A stretch of DNA of 64,000 bases, taken from assembly GCF_009846885.1 (NCBI RefSeq), contig NZ_WUWM01000026.1:1-64000 (forward strand), read 5' to 3'. This document shows, piece after piece, positions 37,179-45,502 of this stretch (its first letter is position 1; each line of letters opens with the position of its first letter). The notes below the pieces were generated by a model that was given only the letters and a program-made list of their open reading frames with translations, was not told where the DNA came from and did no database searches. The position numbers and the translations under genes are program-made. Origin of the DNA: Paenibacillus puerhi (GTDB lineage: Bacteria > Bacillota > Bacilli > Paenibacillales > NBRC-103111).

Positions 37179-37305
37179 TCATAGAGACCGTAGCCCAGAC
37201 GACACCGTTCATCCCAAATGTAAACCCGCTCTCATGATACTCCCTGACGATTTCGCAAATATTCACGGTCCCATCGGAGGCGCGGTGCGAAGTTTCAATG
37301 AATGC
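37179..37305 (-). pseudogene. uxuA: Mannonate dehydratase (uxuA-like) remnant
   Basis: One frame gives FIETSHRASDGTVNICEIVREYHESGF and a second gives LGYGLYDGA, which together match the C-terminal region of mannonate dehydratase (after the ...HRSEDGS block and before the last helix). The frame is broken and most of the enzyme is lost. In hexuronate catabolism it would act just before or after the adjacent SDR. Identified from short blocks only. Confidence 0.45.
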
Positions 37306-37426
37306 CGTACAGCTCTCCTTTCTCTACGTGTTGGGACGGTATCTTTCGATGAGAAAGATTCTGAACCAATATAATCTATTAACCGATCTAAGCTCTAGGT
37401 GCTCATACCTAATTATAGGGTTGTGG

Positions 37427-37481
37427 TTCAAAAGCGGAATATTAGATGGTTTTCATTTCATGTTAAAAAGTACGATTTTAT
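37427..37481. promoter_or_regulatory. Conserved upstream element, copy 1
   Basis: Shared with 41366-41420: both carry TCAAAA, GAATATTNGANGGTTTT, TTCATGT and AGTACGATTTT in the same order and spacing. Copy 1 lies in front of the intact AraC gene at 37514, with TATAAT at 37503-37508 behind it. Likely a regulator-binding and promoter region. Confidence 0.5.
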
Positions 37482-37513
37482 GCGTTTAGTAAGTTTAAAT
37501 GATATAATTCTTT

Positions 37514-38398
37514 GTGAAGGATATGTCTTATGGTAGAGGTAGCCAAGTGGATAAGAACTTAATGGATATGAGTATATTCAATGAATTGGCGGAACAAATT
37601 ACGATTCACCTTAAATCTTATCATGCGCTTACTAAACCCAAAGGTTGGAGTGAACATAAAGTTCACATCGATTACGATCTTTGGATCGTTCAATCCGGGA
37701 CCATATATATTTCAATAAATGGTATCACACATGCAGCAAATCCCGGAGATGTGATCTTTTTTTACCCCCAATTACCCTATATGGCGGCTTCGCCCGATGA
37801 TGAATGCCGGTTTATTTACATTCACTTTGATTTTGAAATCGGCGGGCAGCAACGAATCCTTAGCGACTTTCCACTTTCGGGGATCATACCGCAGGAGCTC
37901 ATCGGTGAGGAAGCCCTCCTTTTCAGCAAAAACTATATGCAGTTAGAAAATATAAGCAATATACCTGGCATGCAGTTATCTTTAAAAGCTAGTTTAATGC
38001 TAGTTGTAGCGAAAATCATTGAAATTTACGGTAATGGTAAATATGCAGGCACATTTTTGAACGGCTTTTCATCAAGAAAATCAGAGAAAAGTCTCGATGC
38101 ATTGCGACCGGTATTTAGATATATCAATAATCATTTACATACTCCGATTAAAATGAGTGAGCTTGCTGAGCTTGTTGGCATATCTGAAAAATATTTTATT
38201 TCCTACTTCAAGAAGGCATTGGGTATCACTCCGGGTCAATATATCAACCAGGTTAAAATGAACCGAGCAAGAGATTATCTCTACGAAAAAAAGCACACGA
38301 TTCAACAAATTGCCTGCTATCTCGGTTATCCAGACCCATTTACCTTCTCGAAGGCTTTTAAGAAACACTATAATTCCCCCCCGTCCAAATTTCTCTAA
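37514..38398 (+). CDS. AraC-family regulator with cupin sensor domain
   Basis: A 294-residue cytoplasmic regulator. The N-terminal cupin (AraC_binding) domain covers about residues 40-140 (HIDYDLWIVQSGTIYISINGI, NPGDVIFFYPQ). The C-terminal double helix-turn-helix covers about 195-294 and ends DPFTFSKAFKKHYNSPPSKFL. The furthest start is GTG 37514; ATG 37523 and ATG 37562 are alternatives, and the decayed paralogue at 41492 starts at the position matching the later one. It is convergent with the GH2 glycosidase and shares its upstream element with the GH2/AraC divergent region, so it may control both. Confidence 0.85.
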   Translation: MKDMSYGRGSQVDKNLMDMSIFNELAEQITIHLKSYHALTKPKGWSEHKVHIDYDLWIVQSGTIYISINGITHAANPGDVIFFYPQLPYMAASPDDECRFIYIHFDFEIGGQQRILSDFPLSGIIPQELIGEEALLFSKNYMQLENISNIPGMQLSLKASLMLVVAKIIEIYGNGKYAGTFLNGFSSRKSEKSLDALRPVFRYINNHLHTPIKMSELAELVGISEKYFISYFKKALGITPGQYINQVKMNRARDYLYEKKHTIQQIACYLGYPDPFTFSKAFKKHYNSPPSKFL

Positions 38399-38421
38399 GC
38401 CTGCTTGAATCGAATAGAAAT

Positions 38422-38454
38422 AGCGACAGCCAAATCAAACGTTTGACTGCCGCT
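38422..38454. terminator. Bidirectional hairpin between convergent genes
   Basis: AGCGACAGCCAAATCAAAC pairs with GTTTGACTGCCGCT with one internal bulge. It lies between the ends of the AraC regulator and the GH2 gene and probably terminates both. Confidence 0.55.
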
Positions 38455-38478
38455 GTTTATTATGTGAAATTCGATCTT

Positions 38479-41283
38479 TTAAAGCGTATCTACATGTCCA
38501 CCATTGTCATAACCTTCATCTGTGGAAAAATCCACTTTTAGTTCTTGTGAAGAGTTCAGCAAGTCGGATATTTGATCTAGCTTAACCTTCACTTTTGGCG
38601 AGAATGCATCAGAAATCAGATAGGAAAGCATTCGATGTTGAAGATATGAAGCGCCGGGATTGGTAGTATCCAAATTCAGTGTGCAGACGATCAATCCCCC
38701 ACTTCCAATTCCAAGTTCGAATAAACTTGCTTGCTTGCGAATCATTTTATAGCTGCTGACGATTTCCACAATCGGCACGAACGGAAAATTCAGTTCATTA
38801 AAGACGACAGTTTGTGCACCCTCCATCATGGAATAAAACTGCCAGTCACAAAATCCTTCATGGGGAAATGCGCTCAATATTGGATGATCATGAATCACTG
38901 TTGCATTATTCCCTTGTACCCGACCACCCGACATAATTTGAAAAGTTGTTTTCAAAGTAGGAAAGGGACCTTTACCCAGAAGCAGCGCCCTACCTCCGTC
39001 AGCAATAAAATTCAATGTTTCTGAATCTATTTCATTTACAATCTTTATCCCATGTGTTAGTGCAGATGGCTGGGATAGCTGATCGATAGATGGAAATACC
39101 CAATAATCCCACTGGTTTCGTATCTCATAGGCTCCTCCCGAAAGAGAAGCTTCGAGTATCAGATGCTTGGCAATCAGAAGATCAGGTGTTTCAACCTCAA
39201 CCATTCCTAGATCCGTCACTTTACCATTACATATGAAAGGGATTTCCTTCTCTCCACGGGCATAGACTCTCCGCTGATCATCGACCAACTGCCACTTTAG
39301 CATCCCCAGTTCCAAGTTATCACTGCCATAAAGCGAGGCAAACATGCGAACCGACAGCACTTCTCCGGACTTGAGATTACGACTGGTTCCGCAGTTAGCC
39401 AACAACACGCTTTCCCCGTTGTATCGCATGACGGCTTCTTCAGAAATACCAGCCTTTAGTTCATAAAACTCGTTAAGCAAGCCAACGGCATAGCCTGTGC
39501 GGTGCCAATGACAGTCAATTGCCCCAAGCAGATCATACCCTGATACATTTTCATAACGGCGTGCTTGCTCTAGGCTGAATTTGACTATTTGATGCATCCA
39601 CCTGCACGAGTTTTGATAATACACAGGAGCATGCTTTAACACGCCCATCTCCTTCAGATAAGCTCGCGCAGCGGTGAATAGTTCCGGCCCGATCCTTGTG
39701 CCAACATACCGATGCTCAAGATCGAGATTGAGATAACTGTCGTTAATCCCAACTTCATGCATGAGGGATGGTCGCTGTAGCATAGCAAGTCTACGTTCCA
39801 TCAAAGCATCGTCCGTCGCTAGTGAGTGATAACTGAAGATCGAGCCGTGTGGCGCATAGACATCACTAAAGGTGTCCAAACGCTTGAGCTTGGCGGCGTT
39901 ATGCGGATACGGTTCCTCAACAAAACCTGGATCACTCTCGTCGAGTTCATATTCAACGGCACGAAGTCCCTCCATCGGATTAAATAATGCGTCCGGCGCA
40001 AGTCGCTTACAGTGCTGCGCCATCAGCTCCAGATGATCAAGCATCTGTTCATCCAAGGCTACTTCGTTTCCACAACAGTAAATAACTACCGACGGATGCT
40101 TTCGACAAGTAGTCAATATGTCAAGCCAATCGGTCTCCTGAAATCCGTTCGGTGCCTCGACCTGCAGCATCATCCCAAGTTCGTCCGCAGCAATCAGGCA
40201 TTCCTCAGGAGGTGTCCAAGTGTGAAAACGAATCCAATTGAAGCCGATCCGCTTGAGTTTTTGTAAAGTATCCATATAAAAGGACCTTGCTGTCGGAACC
40301 GTACAAGTTTCGGGGAAATACGCGTGGTCGGTTAATCCGCGCAACAGGACTGGTTCGCCATTCAACAATAGCTTACGCCCCAGTGCTTCCATATTTCTGA
40401 AACCGAATGGCTGCTCGTGCGTGTCCAGAATACGAATACCGTCACGCAAGATAAAGCGAAGTTGATACAGCCTTGGATTCCGGTCAGACCATGCTTCCAA
40501 CCCGAATACCTCCGTCGTCCATCGGGATAGGGGATAACTCACATTCTGAGAACCTTTTGCAATCTTTTGACCAATTAATGGATCCACGATCTCCCAGTCT
40601 ATAGTAAGCTGTGCAGCAGCCGACTTGTGCGCTATATCCATCTCCCAAATCAGCTGATCCCTCACAGCGTTTGGACGGACATAACAGTCACGAATCCTTG
40701 TTTCTCCTGTGACCTGCAGATAGACCGAACGCGTAATCCCTGCGCTTTTTCCTTGGAACCCACGGATACTGCAGCCAATTCGGTCCGTTCTCGTATTGGC
40801 TACAACTATGACTAACTCATTGCGTTCCCCAAATCGCAATGCCTCATCCATGCTTAGTTCGAAAGGGGTCAAATGACCGAGGTGATAGCCAATAAATTGT
40901 CCATTCAACCAAACCCATGCCTCAAGCGTTACCCCTCCGACATGAAGCGTAACGGAACGTTCTTTCCACTCCGCATCGGCTGTAAAGGACTTTTTATACC
41001 ATCCTGCCCCCAATAAAAAAGGTAGCGAAGTATCTGGCGGTTTCCCTGCGCCCATCGGAAATGCTGAAATGTTTCTGTAATCCGGATTAAATTTACAATC
41101 TCTAGACCAGAAATTTGTATATCTAAGCCGGTCCGTATAGTCATCCCAATAACCTGGAACTGGCATTTTAACTTCATAATCATCACGCTGTGGGAATTCA
41201 AGTTGCTGCATATCCGGAGCTTCCTTCCGGTAGGCAAACTCCCAATCACCGTCCAGTGATATCACTTTCCTTCTTACATCCAA
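38479..41283 (-). CDS. GH2-family glycoside hydrolase
   Basis: A 934-residue, apparently cytoplasmic GH2 enzyme (beta-galactosidase/beta-glucuronidase superfamily). I choose TTG 41283 because AAGGAG lies eight bases upstream and the usual N-terminus follows (DVRRKVISLDGDWEFAYRK). The frame is open to 41400, but that extension lies in the conserved regulatory element. Domains: sugar-binding jelly-roll about 1-190, Ig-like about 190-285, TIM-barrel about 285-590 with acid/base CCGNE near residue 405 and nucleophile in LMHEVG near 510, then C-terminal beta domains. The substrate is not clear; in this locus it may trim galactose or uronic acid side chains of pectin. Confidence 0.85.
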   Translation of the reverse strand: MDVRRKVISLDGDWEFAYRKEAPDMQQLEFPQRDDYEVKMPVPGYWDDYTDRLRYTNFWSRDCKFNPDYRNISAFPMGAGKPPDTSLPFLLGAGWYKKSFTADAEWKERSVTLHVGGVTLEAWVWLNGQFIGYHLGHLTPFELSMDEALRFGERNELVIVVANTRTDRIGCSIRGFQGKSAGITRSVYLQVTGETRIRDCYVRPNAVRDQLIWEMDIAHKSAAAQLTIDWEIVDPLIGQKIAKGSQNVSYPLSRWTTEVFGLEAWSDRNPRLYQLRFILRDGIRILDTHEQPFGFRNMEALGRKLLLNGEPVLLRGLTDHAYFPETCTVPTARSFYMDTLQKLKRIGFNWIRFHTWTPPEECLIAADELGMMLQVEAPNGFQETDWLDILTTCRKHPSVVIYCCGNEVALDEQMLDHLELMAQHCKRLAPDALFNPMEGLRAVEYELDESDPGFVEEPYPHNAAKLKRLDTFSDVYAPHGSIFSYHSLATDDALMERRLAMLQRPSLMHEVGINDSYLNLDLEHRYVGTRIGPELFTAARAYLKEMGVLKHAPVYYQNSCRWMHQIVKFSLEQARRYENVSGYDLLGAIDCHWHRTGYAVGLLNEFYELKAGISEEAVMRYNGESVLLANCGTSRNLKSGEVLSVRMFASLYGSDNLELGMLKWQLVDDQRRVYARGEKEIPFICNGKVTDLGMVEVETPDLLIAKHLILEASLSGGAYEIRNQWDYWVFPSIDQLSQPSALTHGIKIVNEIDSETLNFIADGGRALLLGKGPFPTLKTTFQIMSGGRVQGNNATVIHDHPILSAFPHEGFCDWQFYSMMEGAQTVVFNELNFPFVPIVEIVSSYKMIRKQASLFELGIGSGGLIVCTLNLDTTNPGASYLQHRMLSYLISDAFSPKVKVKLDQISDLLNSSQELKVDFSTDEGYDNGGHVDTL

Positions 41284-41365
41284 CTGCCTCACTCCTTGAT
41301 TTCGTCGTAGATTTGCTCCCCAATTACTTTCTAAATGCGGACCTAAACTTATTATAAGCGTATTG

Positions 41366-41420
41366 CTCAAAAACAGAATATTCGACGGTTTTGAATTCAT
41401 GTCAAATAGTACGATTTTTT
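41366..41420. promoter_or_regulatory. Conserved upstream element, copy 2
   Basis: Same ordered blocks as 37427-37481. It lies between the GH2 gene and the divergent AraC remnant, with TATAAT at 41442-41447 on the plus strand. It therefore can serve two divergent promoters. The conservation in non-coding DNA, next to two related AraC genes, suggests that AraC proteins of this type bind it. Confidence 0.5.
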
Positions 41421-41491
41421 ATATCAATAATGTTTCGATAATATAATGCTTTCAAGAAACAAATGTCGAATAGTCGAGGTTACAAGTGCAA

Positions 41492-41879
41492 ATGGAAATC
41501 AAAGACATGGGAATTTACAACGAATTATCCGAACATTTTTCGATTCACATGAAATCCTGTAAAAAGGCTTACTCACGACCGTGGTTGGATCGAATATAAG
41601 ATTCACAGTGATTACGACATGTGGTTCGTGCAATCCGGAACCATTCATATCACTATTAATGGAATCGAACACAACGCCAATCCATCGGATTTAATCTTTT
41701 TTTACCGCAGATGTCATATAAAGTGGCTCCACCAGAAGAAGATAGTCAACATACCACTTGTATTAGTTCATGTAGAAACCACTCTGTTTAACAAAACTAC
41801 CAAGGTTTACTCTCCTTTTGAAAATCAAATCTACTTTAAACATTACTTGCCCTTCCCCCGATCCAAGAGAGACTTATAA
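41492..41879 (+). pseudogene. Truncated, frameshifted AraC/cupin regulator
   Basis: ATG 41492 starts MEIKDMGIYNELSEHFSIHMKS, closely related to the intact regulator at 37514. The frame shifts near 41565, continues SDYDMWFVQSGTIHITINGIEHNANPSDLIFFY, and shifts again near 41700 (QMSYKVAPPEEDS). The rest of the cupin and the whole DNA-binding domain are missing. It was the divergent partner of the GH2 gene, so its likely replacement is the regulator at 37514. Confidence 0.7.
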
Positions 41880-41980
41880 ACATTACGGAAAATATAAATA
41901 GGATATAATGTGAGATCCCAAGCATACTTAGACTGAGTCACAGTGTGAAGGAGAAGCTAACTTCATAGTCTTTTATGATC

Positions 41981-42008
41981 AAAAAAAAGGACTGCATATC
42001 GCAGTCCT
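41981..42008 (-). terminator. Rho-independent terminator
   Basis: On the minus strand an 8-bp stem AGGACTGC/GCAGTCCT with a 5-base loop is followed by a run of eight U residues. Faces the XRE gene at 42192. Confidence 0.65.
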
Positions 42009-42060
42009 CTAGGTTGCACGTAGCCTTATTAAACGATTAGTTAATAAATTCAACTTAAAG

Positions 42061-42097
42061 AAAAAAAAACGATGTATCGAGGCTTTGAGCCACATCG
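42061..42097 (-). terminator. Second terminator, related to the glyS terminator
   Basis: CGATGT/ACATCG stem, followed on the minus strand by ten U residues. The loop sequence (GAGGCTTTGAGCC) closely resembles that of the hairpin after glyS at 56436-56471. It lies 95 bases after the XRE gene stop and is likely its terminator. Confidence 0.55.
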
Positions 42098-42191
42098 GGA
42101 CAGTCTTAGTTGTGACAAATTCACTTCCAAATCGATGACAAACGATATTACAAATGGTGACAAACTGAATTACTACTCACAGATCACGACT

Positions 42192-42548
42192 TTATATCAG
42201 ATTTGATTTTTCTTTATTTAAAGAAATCTTTATTTTAATGATTTCATCTATTTCTTTTTGATCAAACCCATTTAACAACCTATAGTTTGATATCATGCTT
42301 AATTCTCCTTCAGATAAAACAGAAGAATTATTTGATTTAAATAAATCATTCTCAATTATAATTAAATCATCTATATTACAATTGAATTGTTTCTTTATTG
42401 CTACTAATGTATCAAAAGATGGATTACAATTCCCTTGCTCAATCTCACTTAAATTCCCTTGAGAAATGCCTATTCTACTCGAGAACTCCACTTGATTCAT
42501 ATTATTTAATTTTCGTAATCTACGAATATTGGGTCCAATATTTATCAT
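42192..42548 (-). CDS. XRE-family helix-turn-helix regulator
   Basis: A 118-residue protein. An N-terminal XRE/Cro HTH covers residues 5-60 (IRRLRKLNNMNQVEFSSRIGIS, NLSEIEQGNCNPSFDTL), followed by a short acidic, helical tail. It is very AT-rich compared with neighbours, suggesting acquisition from elsewhere. No target gene is adjacent: the IS3-type transposase lies upstream on the other strand. It may be a leftover from a mobile element or prophage. Two terminators lie downstream. Confidence 0.8.
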   Translation of the reverse strand: MINIGPNIRRLRKLNNMNQVEFSSRIGISQGNLSEIEQGNCNPSFDTLVAIKKQFNCNIDDLIIIENDLFKSNNSSVLSEGELSMISNYRLLNGFDQKEIDEIIKIKISLNKEKSNLI

Positions 42549-42670
42549 TATTTCACATCCAATTAAATAATAAGTGACCCGAACACCTTATTGATCGGAT
42601 CACTTTGAATGAAAGCTGTTAGTTTATACAAGAATTAATTATTGCGGTTCCACTCTATTTTTAAATCAAA

Positions 42671-42729
42671 ACTTTATTGTAATTATTCGCAAAGAACAAC
42701 ACTTTATTGCTTAGAACAATACTTTATTG
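42671..42729. repeat. Three copies of ACTTTATTG
   Basis: ACTTTATTG occurs at 42671, 42701 and 42721, the first and third extended to ACTTTATTGTAAT. They end 3 bases before the OrfB start codon. They may be part of a transposase-binding end, or slippage products. Confidence 0.45.
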
Positions 42730-42731
42730 TA

Positions 42732-43550
42732 ATGAGTCAATACTCGGTATCAGCAATGTGCGACGTCCTGCAAATCGCAAGAAGTACGTTCTACTACGAA
42801 GCCAAAGAAACAGCCGAGGAAGATGACGTTACCGAAGCCGTTGTAGACATCTTTCACAAGAATCGGAACGCTTACGGCGCCCGAAAACTCAAGGTCAAGC
42901 TCCAGGAATGCGCGATGGTTGTGTCCAGACGCCGAATTGGTCGGATCATGAAGGAGCAAGGACTTGTATCCACATACACGGTGGCGCAGTATAAGCCGCA
43001 TAAAGCCGCGTGCAATGAAGAGGCAACTGCTAACACCTTGAACCGGGATTTTAACCAAACGGAGGCTAAGCGATTCTTCGTCAGCGACTTGTCTTATGTG
43101 AAGGTCCAGAACCGATGGCATTATTTGTGCGTGCTAGTCGACCTGTTCAATCGAGAGATCATCGGCCATAGTGCAGGTCCCCATAAGGATGCTACTCTGA
43201 TTTCCCGTGCTTTCGCTTCGGTCAAGGGCGATACACGTCAGATTCAATGGTTCCATACAGACCAAGGAAGTGAGTTTAAAAATCAAAGAATGGATGAGCT
43301 CTTGAAGACGTTTGATATTGGCCGGTCACTCAACATGAAAGGCTGTCCGTATGATAACGCCGTGGCTGAAGTGTCTTTTAAGATCATCGAAACCGAATTC
43401 GTAAACCAGATGGCCTTCGAGAGCCTTCGGCACCTTGAACTGGAGTTGTACGATTACGTCAACTGGTTCAACGGGCATCGGATTCATGGAACTTTAGGGT
43501 ACTTGACCCCTGTTCAGTACCGCGTTGCGGCCTCTAAAAAAGTTGTTTGA
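42732..43550 (+). CDS. IS3-family transposase OrfB (IS150-like), without OrfA
   Basis: A 272-residue DDE transposase from ATG 42732 (the frame is open from 42642). It has the HTH_21 segment (VLQIARSTFYY, NRNAYGARKLKVKL) and an rve core with DLSYV (first Asp), HTDQGSEF (second Asp) and the DNAVAEVSFKIIETE block with the catalytic Glu, ending GYLTPVQYR. All catalytic residues are present. IS3 elements normally need OrfA, made from an overlapping frame; no OrfA is present upstream, so this copy is 5'-truncated and not autonomous. Flanking terminal repeats cannot be defined. Confidence 0.85.
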   Translation: MSQYSVSAMCDVLQIARSTFYYEAKETAEEDDVTEAVVDIFHKNRNAYGARKLKVKLQECAMVVSRRRIGRIMKEQGLVSTYTVAQYKPHKAACNEEATANTLNRDFNQTEAKRFFVSDLSYVKVQNRWHYLCVLVDLFNREIIGHSAGPHKDATLISRAFASVKGDTRQIQWFHTDQGSEFKNQRMDELLKTFDIGRSLNMKGCPYDNAVAEVSFKIIETEFVNQMAFESLRHLELELYDYVNWFNGHRIHGTLGYLTPVQYRVAASKKVV

Positions 43551-43606
43551 TTTACTGTTGACAATCCATTATTCCTTCGAAAAAAAGAAAGTGGATACCG
43601 ATCGCA

Positions 43607-43828
43607 ATGACTGCTTTACCACCGAAGATGAATGTGATTTTTGGGGTAAGTGATTCCGATTTTATTGACATGGTAAAAACAAACATGGGTGCAAAAGACA
43701 TACATTACGAAAGCTTGGGAAATGATCTGCTACATTTTAGAATAAATGAGTACAATTTTTATTTAACGGTTACAAATTTCTCCAAAGAAATACCTGCACT
43801 TTTAAATTTACCTTATTCTAGAAAGTAA
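43607..43828 (+). CDS. Hypothetical protein
   Basis: A 73-residue frame (MTALPPKMNVIFGVSDSDF...). AT-rich, no recognised domain, no strong ribosome site. It begins 56 bases after the transposase and may be a small gene or a fragment interrupted by the insertion. Function unknown. Confidence 0.35.
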   Translation: MTALPPKMNVIFGVSDSDFIDMVKTNMGAKDIHYESLGNDLLHFRINEYNFYLTVTNFSKEIPALLNLPYSRK

Positions 43829-43840
43829 ACACCGAACTGG

Positions 43841-43966
43841 ATGGGTCGAATGAGCGGCTACTGGATGGTTACTTTACCCGTTGGATCGCTTAGATTACAA
43901 GTAACGGCTGCAGATCATGATATAGGCGAAATGCCGTGTGATCTGGATCACATACACCGGAAGTAA
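43841..43966 (+). CDS. Very small frame, doubtful
   Basis: A 41-residue frame (MGRMSGYWMVTLPVGSLRL...) with protein-like composition but no ribosome site. It may be the end of a lost gene. No family recognised. Confidence 0.2.
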   Translation: MGRMSGYWMVTLPVGSLRLQVTAADHDIGEMPCDLDHIHRK

Positions 43967-44031
43967 AGTCAGATACACTTTCGGTAGATGAACGATGGCC
44001 AATGATCTTAGCTGAAAAGGGGAATTCTACC

Positions 44032-44187
44032 ATGGACAAAAACATCGCAACACAAACTCAGGACCACACATATCGCGGCTTTCCACTTATTGTCCTGCTG
44101 TTTACGGTCATTTTGTTTTCTCCGCTCTTTTATTTCGTGATTCACCTGATACTCGGAAATGAAACCATGTTTCTTGCGCCACAATAA
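44032..44187 (+). CDS. Small single-pass membrane protein
   Basis: A 51-residue protein from ATG 44032, chosen because AAAAGGGG lies 8 bases upstream. One hydrophobic segment covers about residues 18-42 (LIVLLFTVILFSPLFYFVIHLIL) and the N-terminus is polar. It has no recognised family. It stands alone between the IS3 patch and the phosphatase. It could be a small stress or toxin-like membrane peptide, but nothing shows this. Confidence 0.55.
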   Translation: MDKNIATQTQDHTYRGFPLIVLLFTVILFSPLFYFVIHLILGNETMFLAPQ

Positions 44188-44260
44188 GGCTTGCCGGATA
44201 TGCCCATTTTGAGCGATTCGGGCTGCTGCCCAAAAGCTGTATCTAACACGTATGAACACG

Positions 44261-44332
44261 AATAGGACCGCCGCTAAGTCCTGTGAATCGGGTTTCCCCC
44301 ATTCTACATCAGGCTTGCGGTCAGGTCCTATT
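44261..44332. repeat. Spaced 9-bp inverted repeat
   Basis: AATAGGACC (44261-44269) and GGTCCTATT (44324-44332), separated by 54 bases. The right arm overlaps the last codons of the phosphatase gene. It may act as a weak terminator or be a relic end of a mobile element. Confidence 0.35.
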
Positions 44333-44969
44333 AGTCTCGCCGCTCGCTTGCTTCCCGATAATGGCCGATGTCCCCATGCAGGAGAATATTCGCCCGGTCT
44401 GCATGGATCTCAAGCTTGCACAGACAGGCCGGATGAATATACGGAAGCTCCCATAGCTGCTTCAGGGGCCGTCCTTCAAAGTAAGCCATCAGCAGCTTGA
44501 CGACAACCGTATGCGTAACAAGCAGGACGGATTTTCCCTGCCATTCCACCAGGATCTGGTTAAGCAGGTCGACCCCCCTTTGACTAACGTCGCCGAACGT
44601 CTCGCTTCCCTCCACTCGGAACAACTCCGGATCATTCCAGAAATAATCGAATTGCTCGGCGTGCTGCTCCTTGGCCTCTGATTGTGTCCGGCCTTCCCAT
44701 ACACCCATATTGATTTCTTTCAGCGACTCGTTCGGAATAATCGCAATGTCCCTCGCACCGCGGATAAGTTCAGCAGTTCGGCAAGCCCGCTGGCTTGTGC
44801 TGGCGAATATCGCATCCAGCGGTTCGTTCTGCAGAGCCTCACCGAGCCACCTAGCCTGGTTTATTCCCAACTCGGTCAGAGGCGAGTCTTGATGTCCTTG
44901 CAGCCGCTGCTCCACATTCCATTCGGTTTGTCCGTGGCGCACAAGGTAGATGGTGGTAATCTTGCTCAA
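44331..44969 (-). CDS. Histidine phosphatase family protein
   Basis: A 212-residue phosphoglycerate mutase-like phosphatase. TTG 44969 is chosen because AGGAGGG lies seven bases upstream; the frame is open further to 45041. The catalytic RHG motif is seen in IYLVRHGQTEWN at residues 6-17 and the second catalytic His in LLVTHTVVV near 160. It acts on small phosphate esters in the cytoplasm. It is 43 bases downstream of hxlR on the same strand and likely co-transcribed with it. A role in handling sugar phosphates of the ribulose monophosphate pathway is possible but unproven. Confidence 0.85.
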   Translation of the reverse strand: MSKITTIYLVRHGQTEWNVEQRLQGHQDSPLTELGINQARWLGEALQNEPLDAIFASTSQRACRTAELIRGARDIAIIPNESLKEINMGVWEGRTQSEAKEQHAEQFDYFWNDPELFRVEGSETFGDVSQRGVDLLNQILVEWQGKSVLLVTHTVVVKLLMAYFEGRPLKQLWELPYIHPACLCKLEIHADRANILLHGDIGHYREASERRD

Positions 44970-45012
44970 CCGGTATGCCCTCCTATAGCTTTTCTGACAT
45001 AGACGAACGAGC

Positions 45013-45393
45013 TTATGCCTCATCCCGGCACGGATGCCCATCCTTCCAGACGACCTGCTCTCCGTAGCTTTTGCCCCAGTTATACATCATCTTCAGCACC
45101 GGCATCAGACTTACGCCATACTCGGTCAGCGAATATTCGACACGCGGAGGGACCTCCGGGTATACCTTCCGGTATACCAGCTTATCTTCTTCGAGCTCGC
45201 GGAGCTGGTTGGTCAGCATTTTTTGCGTAATATGCGGAATCTTTTTTTTCAGTTCGCTGAACCTTTTCGTCCCCTCCAGTCCAAGATGCCATAGAATGAT
45301 GAGCTTCCATTTCCCTCCGATGACGGCGAGGGTTAGTTCTTTCTCACAGTTGATCTCCAGCAAATTAATCCGTTCCTTGACCTCACTTGCCAT
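45013..45393 (-). CDS. hxlR: HxlR-type transcriptional regulator
   Basis: A 126-residue winged-helix protein of the HxlR/MarR-like family. It carries the conserved Cys in [27 protein letters not shown] and the recognition helix region [29 protein letters not shown]. In Bacillus subtilis HxlR activates hxlAB in response to formaldehyde, using that Cys. Here it lies downstream of hxlB on the same strand, with a terminator between them, and is not divergent as in Bacillus. The symbol rests on family and context. Confidence 0.75.
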   Translation of the reverse strand: MASEVKERINLLEINCEKELTLAVIGGKWKLIILWHLGLEGTKRFSELKKKIPHITQKMLTNQLRELEEDKLVYRKVYPEVPPRVEYSLTEYGVSLMPVLKMMYNWGKSYGEQVVWKDGHPCRDEA

Positions 45394-45452
45394 CTGCGAA
45401 TCACTCTCCTGCCTTTAGTATAAAGGATGATCAGGCCAGTTACAAAAGCAGC

Positions 45453-45472
45453 CCCCACGACGAGTCGTGGGG
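45453..45472 (-). terminator. Hairpin between hxlB and hxlR
   Basis: A perfect 9-bp stem CCCCACGAC/GTCGTGGGG with a 2-base loop (effectively 4). The minus strand continues GCTGCTTTTG, a weak U tract. It probably ends the hxlAB message. Confidence 0.6.
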
Positions 45473-45502
45473 ACTTCTGGAAACCGGCGATATTCCGGTT
45501 GG

